Shown here piece after piece: positions 10,035 through 20,594 of a stretch of 40,103 nucleotides of DNA. The first letter of the stretch is position 1. Each line of letters begins with the position of its first letter. The position numbers and the translations under genes were made by a program. The DNA lies in assembly GCA_905182415.1 (NCBI GenBank), contig CAJJBK010000019.1:1-40103 (forward strand), read 5' to 3'. Source of the stretch: an uncultured Woeseiaceae bacterium. GTDB taxonomy: Bacteria > Pseudomonadota > Gammaproteobacteria > Steroidobacterales > Woeseiaceae. The notes beneath the pieces are model-generated. The model searched no databases, was not told the origin of the DNA, and saw only the letters and a program-made list of their open reading frames with translations.

Positions 10035-12056
10035 ATGCTAAGCGAAAAAAATCATACATCTCGTCGAGAGCTTGCCAATGCCATCAGAGCTCTTAGTATG
10101 GACGCCGTACAAAAAGCAAATTCTGGGCACCCAGGAATGCCAATGGGTATGGCAGATATCGCAGAAGTACTATGGAATGATCATTTAAGACATAATCCCA
10201 ATAATCCTGAATGGATAGATAGAGATAGATTTGTTCTTTCGAACGGTCATGGATCCATGTTGTTGTATAGCCTGCTCCATTTAAGCGGTTATCCGTTAAG
10301 CATAGAACAAATTAAAAATTTCCGACAATTCAATCAAGTGACCGCCGGTCATCCAGAACGTGAACCAGAAATTGGGATTGAGACTACCACTGGACCACTT
10401 GGCCAAGGAATTAGTAATGCGGTCGGTATGGCGCTCAGTGAAAAATTATTAGCCGCATCCTTTAATAAACCTGATGCAGAAATAATCAATCATAGAACTT
10501 GGGTATTTACGGGTGATGGTTGTTTGATGGAAGGCATTTCTCATGAGGCTTGCTCTTTGGCGGGCACCTGGGGTCTTGGAAAATTGATATGTTTTTATGA
10601 TGACAATGGAATTTCGATAGATGGCGATATTAAAGGCTGGTTTACGGATGATACTGTTAAGCGTTTTGAATCATATGGATGGCAAGTGATTGGCGATGTA
10701 GACGGGCATGACGCCGAGGAAATTTCTGATGCTATTACTGATGCTTTGAAAGACACAAATAGACCTTCATTGATATGCTGTAAAACAAAAATTGGCTTTG
10801 GCTCGCCAAATAAAGAGGGAACAGCAAGTACACATGGCGCACCATTGGGTGATGAGGAGATAAAAGCAACCAAGGAAGCGTTGGGCTGGGATTCTCCTGC
10901 TTTTGAGATTCCAGACGATATAATGGATGCTTGGAATGGCTCAAAAACGGGCGAGAATATCGAAAAATCATGGATGGATAGTTTTGAGAAATACAACAAG
11001 GCTTATCCTGATTTAGGAAAAGAGCTAAAAAGAAGAATGAATGGAGAGCTTCCCGAGGATTGGAATAGGCTTGCAGAGAAATCTATTACTGATATTGATA
11101 ATGAGGCCAATGATTTAGCAACCCGGCAATCATCTTTATTGGCCTTGAATAAGCTTGCTCCAATTTTACCTGAAATGGTAGGAGGCTCAGCGGATTTAAC
11201 GGGCTCTAATTTGACCAGGCATGATGCTTCTGTTGTTTTTGATGAAGACCATCCTGGTGGCAATTATCTAAACTTTGGAGTTAGAGAGTTTGGTATGTCA
11301 GCAATAGGTAATGGCATGATTCTTCATGGTGGTGTAATTCCTTATTCAGGTACATTTTTGACATTTTCAGATTACGCACGTAATGCATTGAGAATGGCCG
11401 CTCTGATGGAGATTCAAAATATCTTTGTTTATACTCATGATTCAATAGGATTGGGGGAAGACGGTCCGACACACCAACCAATTGAGCATGTTGCAAGCTT
11501 AAGAATTATGCCAAATATGAGTGTATGGCGACCTTGTGATGCTGTAGAAACTGCCGTTTCTTGGCGAGATGCTATTGAAAGAAAAGATGGTCCAACTAGC
11601 CTGATTTTAACGCGTCAGAAACTACCTCATCAAGTTAGATCAAAAGCACAGATTAAAGATATCTCAAAAGGCGGTTATGTTTTATCTGACTGTAATGGAA
11701 CGCCAGATATTATATTAATTGCAACGGGATCTGAAGTCGCTATCACTGTGGATGCATCAAAAACCTTAACCAAAGAAGGTATTAATGTAAGAGTCGTTTC
11801 AATGCCTTGTACTAACTTATTTGATCAACAGGATAAGGCTTATACTCAAAGTGTATTGCCGATTGAATGTGTTTGTCGTTTAGCGATTGAAGCGGGTGTA
11901 ACAGAGGGTTGGTGGCGCTATGTTGGTTCCTTTGGTGCTGTATTAGGAATAGATCGTTTCGGTTTATCCGCTCCAGCTGAAGAACTTTTTGAATACTTTG
12001 GATTTACGGCAAGCAATATCGTTAATAAAGCAAAGCTACTCATCAAGAGAGACTAA
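10035..12056 (+). CDS. tkt: Transketolase
   Basis: A thiamine diphosphate enzyme that moves two-carbon units between sugar phosphates in the pentose phosphate pathway or Calvin cycle. Landmarks in order: [38 protein letters not shown], the ThDP motif [13 protein letters not shown] through DDNGISIDG, then the second domain with [30 protein letters not shown] and the C-terminal domain. At 673 aa it is full length. The ATG at 10035 has CAGGAGAGCCA before it. An in-frame ATG at 10005 lacks a ribosome binding site and adds ten unconserved residues. It heads the tkt-gap-pgk-pyk block, 51 bp before gap. Confidence 0.97.
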   Translation: MLSEKNHTSRRELANAIRALSMDAVQKANSGHPGMPMGMADIAEVLWNDHLRHNPNNPEWIDRDRFVLSNGHGSMLLYSLLHLSGYPLSIEQIKNFRQFNQVTAGHPEREPEIGIETTTGPLGQGISNAVGMALSEKLLAASFNKPDAEIINHRTWVFTGDGCLMEGISHEACSLAGTWGLGKLICFYDDNGISIDGDIKGWFTDDTVKRFESYGWQVIGDVDGHDAEEISDAITDALKDTNRPSLICCKTKIGFGSPNKEGTASTHGAPLGDEEIKATKEALGWDSPAFEIPDDIMDAWNGSKTGENIEKSWMDSFEKYNKAYPDLGKELKRRMNGELPEDWNRLAEKSITDIDNEANDLATRQSSLLALNKLAPILPEMVGGSADLTGSNLTRHDASVVFDEDHPGGNYLNFGVREFGMSAIGNGMILHGGVIPYSGTFLTFSDYARNALRMAALMEIQNIFVYTHDSIGLGEDGPTHQPIEHVASLRIMPNMSVWRPCDAVETAVSWRDAIERKDGPTSLILTRQKLPHQVRSKAQIKDISKGGYVLSDCNGTPDIILIATGSEVAITVDASKTLTKEGINVRVVSMPCTNLFDQQDKAYTQSVLPIECVCRLAIEAGVTEGWWRYVGSFGAVLGIDRFGLSAPAEELFEYFGFTASNIVNKAKLLIKRD

Positions 12057-12107
12057 TAGAAGTATCTATTTTTTAATTATTTTTAACCAAAATTTTAGGA
12101 GAGTTAA

Positions 12108-13121
12108 ATGACCATCAAGGTTGCAATTAATGGGTTTGGACGTATCGGCCGAAATATTATGAGGGCGCTTTATGAATCTGGTAAGCGATCAGATATCGAA
12201 ATTGTAGCAATCAATGATCTCGGTGATGCCAATACCAACGCCCATCTCTTAAGAAGAGATACGGCTCATGGAAGATTTCCAGGTGAAATTGAAGTGAAGA
12301 ATAATTGTTTAGTGGTTAACAATGATGAAATTAAAGTTTTTGCAGAACGCGACCCTACTAAATTACCTTGGGGAGATCTGGGGGTTGATATCGTACTTGA
12401 GTCTACAGGATTCTTTTGTTCTCGTGATGGTGCCTCAAAGCACATACAAGCAGGAGCAAAAAAAGTAATTATTTCTGCACCGGGCGGTGCTGATGTTGAT
12501 GCAACTATTGTTTACGGTGTAAATCATAATATTCTCACCAAGGAACATACTATTATTTCGAATGCTTCTTGTACAACGAATTGCCTTGCTCCACTAGTAA
12601 AACCTTTACATGAAAAAATTGGTGTTCGACATGGGATAATGACAACAATTCATGCCTATACAAATGATCAGGTCTTGACCGATGTTTATCATTCTGATCT
12701 TCGTCGCGCTCGTTCTGCAACAATGTCACAAATCCCAACTAAGACAGGGGCTGCAGCAGCTGTTGGGCTCGTTCTTCCTGAGTTAAATGGTCTTCTCGAT
12801 GGATTCTCAATGCGTGTACCAACGATCAATGTTTCTGCTGTTGACCTGAGTTTTGTGTCTGAAAGAGAAACTACGATTGAAGAAATTAATGAAATTATGC
12901 TTGCGGCCAGCCAAAATGAGCTCAAAGGTGTGCTAGCTTATTGTGATGAACCTCTCGTATCTGTCGATTTTAATCATGATCCCGCTTCTTCTAGTTATGA
13001 TTCTACACTCACTAAAGTTATGCAAGGTACACTTGTTAAAGTAATTTCTTGGTATGACAATGAGTGGGGTTTTTCAAATCGTATGTTAGATACAACAATG
13101 GCACTAGCGAACGCAAAATAA
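12108..13121 (+). CDS. gap: Glyceraldehyde-3-phosphate dehydrogenase
   Basis: Converts glyceraldehyde-3-phosphate, NAD(P) and phosphate to 1,3-bisphosphoglycerate. The Rossmann start [18 protein letters not shown], the INDLGD segment after the second strand and the catalytic ASCTTNC (cysteine near residue 154) are intact, as is the C-terminal [12 protein letters not shown]. An acid residue (D) follows the N in INDLGD, compatible with NAD use, but cofactor choice cannot be fixed from this alone. Length is 337 aa. TAGGAG lies 7 bases before the ATG. It is flanked closely by tkt and pgk. Confidence 0.97.
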   Translation: MTIKVAINGFGRIGRNIMRALYESGKRSDIEIVAINDLGDANTNAHLLRRDTAHGRFPGEIEVKNNCLVVNNDEIKVFAERDPTKLPWGDLGVDIVLESTGFFCSRDGASKHIQAGAKKVIISAPGGADVDATIVYGVNHNILTKEHTIISNASCTTNCLAPLVKPLHEKIGVRHGIMTTIHAYTNDQVLTDVYHSDLRRARSATMSQIPTKTGAAAAVGLVLPELNGLLDGFSMRVPTINVSAVDLSFVSERETTIEEINEIMLAASQNELKGVLAYCDEPLVSVDFNHDPASSSYDSTLTKVMQGTLVKVISWYDNEWGFSNRMLDTTMALANAK

Positions 13122-13165
13122 AAAATTTTTAAAATTCAAATAGATCATTAAAAGCGAATTTATTT

Positions 13166-14332
13166 ATGCTAAGAATGTCTGATCTTGATCTCTCTGATAA
13201 AAAAGTCTTAATAAGAGAAGATCTTAATGTTCCCATTCTAAATGGTGAGATAACCAGTGATGCAAGAATAAGAGCAATATTACCAACCTTGGACATTGCT
13301 TTAAAGGCGAATTGTGCGATTTTGATCATGTCTCACATGGGAAGACCGACAGAGGGTGAATATAATTCAGATTATTCACTCGAGCCGATAGCCGGGCATT
13401 TATCAAAACTATTGGGAAAAGAAGTTAACTTTATATCCGACTGGTATGATGGCGTTGAGGTTACTTGTGGTGAAATTGTTTTATTAGAAAATGTAAGATT
13501 TGAAGTAGGTGAAAAAAAGAATGATGAAGCACTCTCACGGAAAATGGCAGAGCTTTGTGATATTTTTATTATGGATGCATTTGCTTGTGCTCATAGAGCG
13601 CATGCAAGTACATGTGGAATAATTGATTATGCAAAAATGGCTTGTGCTGGACCTCTATTAAGCAAAGAATTGGACGCTCTTGAGCTGAGTTTTAAAGAGC
13701 CCAAAAAGCCCGTCGTTGCGATTGTAGGTGGATCAAAAGTTTCCACAAAATTAGGCGTCCTTAAGTCATTAAGTGGTTTAGTGGACTATCTTATTTTGGG
13801 TGGTGGAATAGCTAACACTTTTATTAAGGCGTCTGGTCATAATATTGGAAATTCATTACATGAAGAGAGTATGATGAATATTGCACAATCTATGCTCTCT
13901 GATAAAGTTAAGTCATGTCAAATACCTGAAATTATTGATGTGGTGGTAGCCAAAGAATTTAGCTCTCAAAGTAAAGCCAATATTAAAATGATAGAGGAAG
14001 TGGCTTCTGATGACCTCATTCTTGATATTGGTCCTAAAACGGCAGAAATATTTTCCAAGATCATTTCACAGGCACAAACAATTATCTGGAATGGACCTCT
14101 TGGCGTATTTGAATTTGATCAGTTTGGATTAGGCACAAAAGCAATTGCTAAAGCAATAGCTCAAAGTAAAGGCTTCTCTGCTGCGGGAGGTGGGGATACG
14201 CTGGCGGCTATAGAGAAATATGAAATTGTTGATGATATTTCTTATATATCAACCGGGGGAGGTGCTTTTCTTGAGTTCATAGAAGGTAAGCCTTTACCCT
14301 CTGTTGAAGCGCTTAAGATTAAAGGTTATTGA
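13166..14332 (+). CDS. pgk: Phosphoglycerate kinase
   Basis: Transfers phosphate from 1,3-bisphosphoglycerate to ADP. The protein has 388 aa with IREDLNVPI near residue 17, [23 protein letters not shown], the hinge lysine segment [13 protein letters not shown], and the C-terminal [14 protein letters not shown] and [10 protein letters not shown] nucleotide-binding loops. An ATG three codons further in (13175) is an alternative start. Its stop overlaps the convergent PhoX-family gene by 14 bp, which separates it from pyk, the next glycolytic gene. Confidence 0.97.
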   Translation: MLRMSDLDLSDKKVLIREDLNVPILNGEITSDARIRAILPTLDIALKANCAILIMSHMGRPTEGEYNSDYSLEPIAGHLSKLLGKEVNFISDWYDGVEVTCGEIVLLENVRFEVGEKKNDEALSRKMAELCDIFIMDAFACAHRAHASTCGIIDYAKMACAGPLLSKELDALELSFKEPKKPVVAIVGGSKVSTKLGVLKSLSGLVDYLILGGGIANTFIKASGHNIGNSLHEESMMNIAQSMLSDKVKSCQIPEIIDVVVAKEFSSQSKANIKMIEEVASDDLILDIGPKTAEIFSKIISQAQTIIWNGPLGVFEFDQFGLGTKAIAKAIAQSKGFSAAGGGDTLAAIEKYEIVDDISYISTGGGAFLEFIEGKPLPSVEALKIKGY

Positions 14333-15695
14333 CCCTCGACCAAGGTCCGTTTATCGCTAAAGTTAAGCCTCTGTTTTGAATATTCACGAACATAAGCTGA
14401 CCATCTGGTGAAAAACAGACACCGCAAAGCTCAGAATCACTATGAGTGTTATCCGCAAATACATATTGCTTCCCGCTGGGGCTAATTCCAACTAGACCAC
14501 AATAATTATTAGAGTCTTCGCATATAATGAGATCCCCCCAAGGGCTCATTATAATGTTATCTGCATGCTGCAAGGTACTTTCAGTATTTGATTCAGCTAG
14601 GAGCTTAATATGACCAGCAACTCCTTGAGCGCTTTTAGAAAATTCTCTGTTGATTCGGTATTCAAATACTTGCCCCATTCTCTCAACGCCACCGATTGTT
14701 GCTGTTAGAAAAATACTATTTTCGGCATAACAAATTCCTTCGCCGCGAGCAAATCTTGCAGCACCAGATTCAAAACCTCTTAATCTCAAATCATTCTCAT
14801 CTGAATCAACATTATCCATGTCAATCCATTTTGCCTCATGCCATTCATTTTCACGTATGGCTAAATCATTCCAATTACGCGTATCAAAAGAGTTCTTTTT
14901 TGCTATACCGAGGGCTTGTAATTTTCCGCCTAAAGATAATTGACCGGGTATATTTGGTATGAATCGATATAAGAGACTTCTGTGTTTATCTTCAGTGAGA
15001 TAAATAGTCCCTGAAATTGGATCAATCGCAGCTGCTTCATGTTCAAAACGACCCATCTCTTTTAGTGGAATTGGTTTCGTAGCATTTTTATCATTTGCAT
15101 TGACTTCAAAGATATAACCATGCCGTTTCTCTCTTGTTACAATTGTATTTCTCTCAAAAGTTGTTCCCGGACTGCTAAAGCATTCCTCACAGCTTAACCA
15201 ACTTCCCCATGGTGTTGGACCACCTGCACAATTGTATTCAGTGCCCATTAAGCTTAGGTGCTGACTTTTTGTTTGTTTTGTTAAGGGGTCATATTCGATG
15301 GTTGTGGTTCCTCCTGTCCCGGGAGTGCTTCCATTGCCTTGGTCATATATATGATCAAGGTTTATTGTTCCTAAATATTCATTGTTTGTACCAAAAGGAC
15401 TATTTTTAAAACTGGCGGGATGATTTTCATGATTAAGTACTAGATTTATATTCCCGTTAGAGCCTTTAAATGCTGCCATACCGTCAGCTTGAGCTGGTGT
15501 TTTTAGACCATCACTCATTATTGTGCCTTGCTCTGATATGATGGAATATTCAAAACCTTCAGGAAGATCTAGGATTTTATTAGGGTCATTTTTTAGCTTA
15601 CCGAATGGCGATCGAGAAGCACCCATTATATTTTTGGTATTAAGTGCGGCACTTGCAAGTAGTGCACCTTGGATGAATTGCCTTCTTTTAATCAT
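14319..15695 (-). CDS. PhoX-family (DUF839) protein with Tat signal, possible alkaline phosphatase
   Basis: A 458-aa protein that starts with [15 protein letters not shown], a plausible twin-arginine signal, so it is probably exported folded to the periplasm. The [18 protein letters not shown] segment around residue 156 and the later [12 protein letters not shown] are hallmarks of the PhoX/DUF839 family. Members such as PhoX are calcium- and iron-dependent alkaline phosphatases; many relatives are uncharacterised, so phosphatase activity is inferred. It lies opposite to and between pgk and pyk, overlapping pgk by 14 bp, and looks like an insertion into a glycolytic gene block. Confidence 0.82.
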   Translation of the reverse strand: MIKRRQFIQGALLASAALNTKNIMGASRSPFGKLKNDPNKILDLPEGFEYSIISEQGTIMSDGLKTPAQADGMAAFKGSNGNINLVLNHENHPASFKNSPFGTNNEYLGTINLDHIYDQGNGSTPGTGGTTTIEYDPLTKQTKSQHLSLMGTEYNCAGGPTPWGSWLSCEECFSSPGTTFERNTIVTREKRHGYIFEVNANDKNATKPIPLKEMGRFEHEAAAIDPISGTIYLTEDKHRSLLYRFIPNIPGQLSLGGKLQALGIAKKNSFDTRNWNDLAIRENEWHEAKWIDMDNVDSDENDLRLRGFESGAARFARGEGICYAENSIFLTATIGGVERMGQVFEYRINREFSKSAQGVAGHIKLLAESNTESTLQHADNIIMSPWGDLIICEDSNNYCGLVGISPSGKQYVFADNTHSDSELCGVCFSPDGQLMFVNIQNRGLTLAINGPWSRVNNL

Positions 15696-15793
15696 TGAGT
15701 TTTTATTCTTATTTTATATTTATTGATACTTAATGTTGACATTATTTTCGGGTGTTTGGAAGCTTTTTAGTTTAAAATTGAAGCTATAAAATA

Positions 15794-17230
15794 ATGTTAC
15801 GCAGAACTAAAATAATAGCTACGCTTGGACCGTCTTCATGTGATCATAAGACACTAGAAGGTATGATTAAAGCGGGTATGAATGTTGCTCGTATAAATTT
15901 TTCACATGGGCTCAGAGAAGACTACTTTAAGTTAATCAAGATACTTCGTGAAATCTCTGCTGCTAATGATTGTGAAATTGGTATCATGGCCGATCTCCAG
16001 GGCCCAAAAATAAGAATTAGATCTTTTCGTTCAGATAAGGTGCTACTTAAATCATCAGATAAATTTTTCCTTGATACCTCATTGGGTGAGTTTGATGGCG
16101 ATCTCTCTGGTGTTGGTGTGGACTATGCGAATCTTCATAATGATATTAATATTAATGATAAATTATTACTCGATGATGGAAGAGTGATTCTTCGTGTTGA
16201 AAGAATTGAAATGACTCGCGTTTATACCGAAGTCATCGTCGGGGGAGAATTATCAAATCATAAAGGTGTTAATTTTCCAGCTGGAGGATTATCTGTTCCT
16301 GTGATCACAAAAAAAGATCATGAAGATATTAATTTAGCTGCAGAGTTAAACGTTGATTTTCTCGCAGTTTCTTTTGTTAGATGCGCTAAAGATGTTAGTG
16401 AAACACGACTATTATATGAAGCGGCAGGGGGGCGAGGAAAAATTGTTTCAAAAATTGAAAGAGCTGAAGCTTATCAGAATCTTGATGAATTAATTGAAGC
16501 ATCTGATGCGCTAATGGTAGCCAGGGGTGACCTAGGAATCGAAATGGGGTTTTCAGAATTAACGGGAATTCAAAAAGAAATTATCAGAAAAACGCGCCGG
16601 AAAAATAAAGTAGTCATAACAGCGACAGAAATGATGCAATCCATGATTCATAGTCAATCTCCAACTAGAGCTGAAGTCGCTGATGTCTCAAATGCTGTTA
16701 TGGATGGAACTGATGCTGTTATGTTATCAGCTGAAACAGCAATTGGCGATGACCCGGTTAAGGTTATATCAACCATGAGTGATGTATGTCGAGGGGCTGA
16801 AAAATATATTCTTCGAAAAGGAAGAAACGCTTATCGTATTGATGATTCTTTTCAGTCAATCGATGAATCGATTGCTATGGCAGCAATGTATACCGCTAAT
16901 CATTTTTCTATTAAGGCTATCATAGCTATGACAGAGTCAGGCTCTACTCCATTATGGATGTCAAGGATTCGCTCAGATATTCCGATCTATGCACTGACAA
17001 CTCACAAAGAATCTAGAAGGAGGGTGACTTTGTATCGTGGCGTTTATCCAGTTTCATTTCCACTTAAGGATGAAATTACCTCCTTATCTGATGTGATTAT
17101 TTTTGATTTAATGGTAAAGAAAAATTATGTAAACGAAGGTGATTTGGTGATTTTAACAAAAGGATTTAAGGATGGTCTATCTGGAGGCACCAACTCAATG
17201 AGAATCCTTGAAGTCATTACTTCAAAATAA
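15794..17230 (+). CDS. pyk: Pyruvate kinase
   Basis: Makes pyruvate and ATP from phosphoenolpyruvate. The 478-aa protein starts RRTKIIATLGPSS and contains INFSHG near residue 35, ADLQGPKIRIR, KIERAEAYQNLDE with the active-site lysine, MVARGDLGIE and the ITATEMMQSMI metal/substrate segment, plus a C-terminal regulatory-type domain (about 350-478). No clear ribosome binding site precedes the ATG. It is separated from pgk by the opposing PhoX-family gene; the usual partner fba is not found after it. Confidence 0.97.
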   Translation: MLRRTKIIATLGPSSCDHKTLEGMIKAGMNVARINFSHGLREDYFKLIKILREISAANDCEIGIMADLQGPKIRIRSFRSDKVLLKSSDKFFLDTSLGEFDGDLSGVGVDYANLHNDININDKLLLDDGRVILRVERIEMTRVYTEVIVGGELSNHKGVNFPAGGLSVPVITKKDHEDINLAAELNVDFLAVSFVRCAKDVSETRLLYEAAGGRGKIVSKIERAEAYQNLDELIEASDALMVARGDLGIEMGFSELTGIQKEIIRKTRRKNKVVITATEMMQSMIHSQSPTRAEVADVSNAVMDGTDAVMLSAETAIGDDPVKVISTMSDVCRGAEKYILRKGRNAYRIDDSFQSIDESIAMAAMYTANHFSIKAIIAMTESGSTPLWMSRIRSDIPIYALTTHKESRRRVTLYRGVYPVSFPLKDEITSLSDVIIFDLMVKKNYVNEGDLVILTKGFKDGLSGGTNSMRILEVITSK

Positions 17231-17300
17231 TTTGATATAAACTTTCCAGATAATCCGGATGTCAGTATGATGACTTAGATTTTAAATTTGATGATAAAAT

Positions 17301-18152
17301 ATGCAAAAAAATACATTTACCGGAACAAAATCCTATATAGCAACTGATGACCTCAAAATTTCAGTGAATGCGGCTGTTACTCTTCAACGTCCGATATTGG
17401 TTAAAGGTGAGCCGGGGACGGGTAAAACTCAATTGGCTATTGAAATAGCAGAAGCGCTTGGAAGGCCTCTCTTTGAATGGCACATTAAATCAACCACTAA
17501 AGCCCAACAGGGTATGTATGATTATGATGCCGTAGCTAGGTTGCGTGACTCTCAGCTTGGTGATGACCGTGTTCATGATATTGCTAATTATATTGTTAAA
17601 GGGAAGGTTTGGGAGGCTTTTGACTCTGAAATTCAACCGGTGTTATTGATAGATGAAATTGATAAAGCGGATATTGAATTTCCAAATGATTTACTTCAGG
17701 AGCTCGATCGCATGGAATTTTTCGTTTATGAAACCAAAGAATTAGTAAAAGCTAAGCATCGACCGATTATTATCATTACTAGTAATAATGAAAAAGAGCT
17801 TCCTGATGCCTTTTTAAGGCGATGCTTCTTTCATTATATTAAGTTTCCAGATAAAAATACCATGCAAGCCATTGTCGATGTGCATTTTCCTAAATTAAAA
17901 AAAATTCTTCTAAAAGAAGCGTTAGATGCTTTTTATAAAGTTCGTGATGTTCCGGGTTTGAAGAAGAAACCCTCCACGTCTGAATTATTAGATTGGATTA
18001 AATTGTTATTGGCGGAAGATGTATCTGCTGATGTACTCCGAAATAGCGATAGTAGAAAATCAATTCCACCATTTTATGGTGCTTTATTAAAGAACGAGCA
18101 AGATGTTCATCTATTCGAACAATTGGTTTTCATGGAATCACGTAATCGTTAA
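17301..18152 (+). CDS. MoxR-type AAA+ ATPase
   Basis: A 283-aa AAA+ ATPase with Walker A GEPGTGKTQLA near residue 36, Walker B VLLIDEIDKAD near residue 115, sensor-1 IIITSNNEKELPDAFLRRC including the arginine finger region, and a C-terminal lid. MoxR proteins act as chaperones that help mature metal enzymes or complexes, typically with a partner VWA protein. The VWA gene follows after only 3 bp, so the two are almost certainly one unit. No target enzyme such as CO dehydrogenase or methanol dehydrogenase lies nearby, so the client is unknown. Confidence 0.9.
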   Translation: MQKNTFTGTKSYIATDDLKISVNAAVTLQRPILVKGEPGTGKTQLAIEIAEALGRPLFEWHIKSTTKAQQGMYDYDAVARLRDSQLGDDRVHDIANYIVKGKVWEAFDSEIQPVLLIDEIDKADIEFPNDLLQELDRMEFFVYETKELVKAKHRPIIIITSNNEKELPDAFLRRCFFHYIKFPDKNTMQAIVDVHFPKLKKILLKEALDAFYKVRDVPGLKKKPSTSELLDWIKLLLAEDVSADVLRNSDSRKSIPPFYGALLKNEQDVHLFEQLVFMESRNR

Positions 18153-18155
18153 AAA

Positions 18156-19331
18156 ATGTTAATAAAATTCTTTTTTATGCTTCGTGTTGCTGGTTTGAAA
18201 CCATCAATTACAGAATTATTGCATTTATTAGGAGTTATGAAACATGGCATTACAGAATTTAGTGTAGAAAATTTCTATTATCTGGCGAGAGCTACAATGA
18301 TTAAAGATGAAACTCTTTATGATCGTTTCGATCAAATTTTTGCCGCACATTTTTCTGGTATTGAAAAAATAATGGATGATTTGTTTTCCGATGTCCCTGA
18401 GGAATGGTTAAGAATGCAGTCAGAATTGATGTTGTCTGAAGCTGAAAGAGCAGAAATTGAGGCAATGGGTGGATTTGAGAAATTACTAGAAACTTTAAAA
18501 AAACGTTTTGAGGAGCAAAAAGAACGACATCAAGGTGGTAGCAAATGGATTGGAACTGCCGGAACATCTCCTTATGGTGCTTATGGCTATAATCCAGAAG
18601 GAGTTAGGATTGGCCAGGCAGGTTCTAGGCATCGCAGTGCAGTTAAAATTTGGGATAAAAGAGAATTTCGTAATTTAGATAATTCGGTTAATTTGGGTAC
18701 GAGAGAAATTAAAATTGCGATGCGTCAATTACGAAGATTTGCAAGAGAAGGCTTAGCGGATCAACTTGATATTGATAATACAATTGATAGCACAGCAAAA
18801 AATGCAGGATTACTGGATTTAAAGATGATGCCCGAAAGGCATAACTCAGTCAAAATACTACTGTGCCTTGATGTTGGTGGATCGATGGACGATCACGTAA
18901 AGATTTGTGAAGAGATATTTTCTGCAGCAAGCAGCGAATTTAAAAATCTTGAATATTTCTATTTTCATAATTTTCTTTATGAAAATTTATGGAAGGATAA
19001 TCATAGAAGGGATAAAGAATTAATTCCTGTTTCTGAGATTATTAATAAATATGGTCATGATTATAAATTGGTATTTGTTGGTGATGCCACAATGAGTCCA
19101 TACGAAATTGCTTATCCTGGTGGGTCTATTGAGCATTGGAATGAGGAATCGGGAGCAATATGGATTCAGCGAATACTAAAGAATTTTCGAAACGCCGTCT
19201 GGCTTAATCCGGAACCATTTGATCGGTGGGAATACACTCCATCTATAAAACTTACTAATGAATTGATGAACGGTAGAATGTTTCCGTTAACATTGAGCGG
19301 CTTATCAGATGCAATAAAAGAATTGCATTGA
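18156..19331 (+). CDS. CoxE-like von Willebrand factor A domain protein
   Basis: A 391-aa protein with a charged N-terminal helical region (1-120), a glycine-rich linker around TAGTSPYGAYGYNPEG, and a C-terminal VWA domain. The metal-site motif reads CLDVGGSMDDH near residue 237, that is D-x-G-x-S rather than the classical D-x-S-x-S; I recall this variant in this family, so I do not take it as decay. The domain continues with YFYFHNFLYENLW. It works by inference with the MoxR ATPase encoded 3 bp upstream, as MoxR-VWA pairs do in metalloenzyme maturation. Confidence 0.87.
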   Translation: MLIKFFFMLRVAGLKPSITELLHLLGVMKHGITEFSVENFYYLARATMIKDETLYDRFDQIFAAHFSGIEKIMDDLFSDVPEEWLRMQSELMLSEAERAEIEAMGGFEKLLETLKKRFEEQKERHQGGSKWIGTAGTSPYGAYGYNPEGVRIGQAGSRHRSAVKIWDKREFRNLDNSVNLGTREIKIAMRQLRRFAREGLADQLDIDNTIDSTAKNAGLLDLKMMPERHNSVKILLCLDVGGSMDDHVKICEEIFSAASSEFKNLEYFYFHNFLYENLWKDNHRRDKELIPVSEIINKYGHDYKLVFVGDATMSPYEIAYPGGSIEHWNEESGAIWIQRILKNFRNAVWLNPEPFDRWEYTPSIKLTNELMNGRMFPLTLSGLSDAIKELH

Positions 19332-19376
19332 TAACTTAAGTAAAATTTTAATTTTTTAACTATACTATTTATAAGT

Positions 19377-20549
19377 ATGAATAATCGCCCAATAAATGCA
19401 TTAGTATTACCTGGTGGAGGTGCCAGAGGTGCTTATCAGGTTGGAGTTTTAAAGGCGATTGCATCTCTAACACCTAAAGGCTCAGCAAATCCATTTCCTA
19501 TTATAAGCGGCACTTCAGCCGGGGCGGTTAATGCTTCGGTAATAGCGGCTAATGCACAATCATTTGATAAAGCTATAAATAAATTAGATCATGTTTGGGG
19601 AAATTTTAAAAGTAATCAGGTATATAAGACAGATAATCTAACTATGCTAAAAAGTAGCCTGCATTGGTTAATTTCAATCGTACTAGGCGGATATCCTTTT
19701 GGTGCACCAAAATCACTCTTAGATAATACTCCCTTACAAAAACTATTAGAAAGTCATATTGATTTTACAAATATACAAAAAAATATTGATGAAGATCTTA
19801 TAAGGGCTATAGGGATTACAGCTGCAGGCTATACCTCGCAATGCTCCACTTCATTTTTCCAAACCTCAATGAAAATAGATAAATGGTCACGGGCACGTCG
19901 ACGTGGAGTAAGGTGTAATGTGACTATTGATCACCTTATGGGTAGTCTTGCGATTCCAATGATATTTCCTCAAATAAATATAAATGGTGAATATTTTGGT
20001 GATGGGGCAATGCGTCAATCAACCCCTCTAAGCCCTGCGATACATTTAGGCGCGGATCGTATTTTAGTCATTGGTGTCAGAAATCAAAAAATTGAATCGA
20101 TAAATAAAAATCCTCAATCAGATTATCCATCTTTTGCCCATATCTCTGGATATGTTTTAGATACGTTATTTATGGACGGCTTATATTCTGATCTTGAAAG
20201 ATTAATAAGTATTAATAAATTAATAGATTCTAGGGGTGATATCTCCTCCGAAGACTCCAATCCTAAAATGCGTGCTATCGATACGATGATTATAAATCCT
20301 ACAAAAAGTTTGACTGATATTGCCCATGAATGCCGTTTATCAATGCCAAGATCTATAAGAATTATTTTAAGAGGTATTAGCGGTAAAGATAATAGTAGTG
20401 CCAGCCGGCTGTTAAGTTTTTTATTATTTGAAGCTCAATATACAAAGAAATTAATTGACTTAGGTTACAAGGATGCAATGGCAATAGAGAAGGATCTATC
20501 AGATTTTATTAATGGTAAAAATATACCTAGGTTGGTGACTTCTGGATAG
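19377..20549 (+). CDS. Patatin-like phospholipase family protein
   Basis: A 390-aa predicted lipid acyl hydrolase. The oxyanion loop PGGGARGAYQVG lies at about residues 12-23, the nucleophile motif GTSAG at 45-49 (Ser47), and the dyad aspartate in FGDGAMRQS near residue 208. There is no signal peptide. The C-terminal third is not conserved in a way I recognise. Members hydrolyse phospholipids or other acyl esters; the substrate is unknown. No good ribosome binding site precedes the ATG, and a TATACT hexamer lies only 9 bases upstream, so a leaderless transcript is possible. It is convergent with mgtE. Confidence 0.88.
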   Translation: MNNRPINALVLPGGGARGAYQVGVLKAIASLTPKGSANPFPIISGTSAGAVNASVIAANAQSFDKAINKLDHVWGNFKSNQVYKTDNLTMLKSSLHWLISIVLGGYPFGAPKSLLDNTPLQKLLESHIDFTNIQKNIDEDLIRAIGITAAGYTSQCSTSFFQTSMKIDKWSRARRRGVRCNVTIDHLMGSLAIPMIFPQININGEYFGDGAMRQSTPLSPAIHLGADRILVIGVRNQKIESINKNPQSDYPSFAHISGYVLDTLFMDGLYSDLERLISINKLIDSRGDISSEDSNPKMRAIDTMIINPTKSLTDIAHECRLSMPRSIRIILRGISGKDNSSASRLLSFLLFEAQYTKKLIDLGYKDAMAIEKDLSDFINGKNIPRLVTSG

Positions 20550-20594
20550 ATACAAACTAATTTGAAGTTATTATTAATATAATTTTTTTCTTCA

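Noticed and set aside
10595-10999. Open frame of 134 codons on the minus strand inside tkt
   Set aside because: It lies wholly within transketolase, whose motifs are intact; the antisense product has no recognisable features.
12053-12085. Terminator after tkt (AATAGA/TCTATT followed by T-rich sequence)
   Set aside because: The stem is only six AT-rich base pairs; gap follows at 51 bp with its own good ribosome binding site, so co-transcription is more likely.
18860-18900. Loss of the VWA metal site (D-x-G-x-S instead of D-x-S-x-S)
   Set aside because: The surrounding sequence is well preserved, and I recall this variant as normal in CoxE-like proteins, so it is not evidence of a dead gene.
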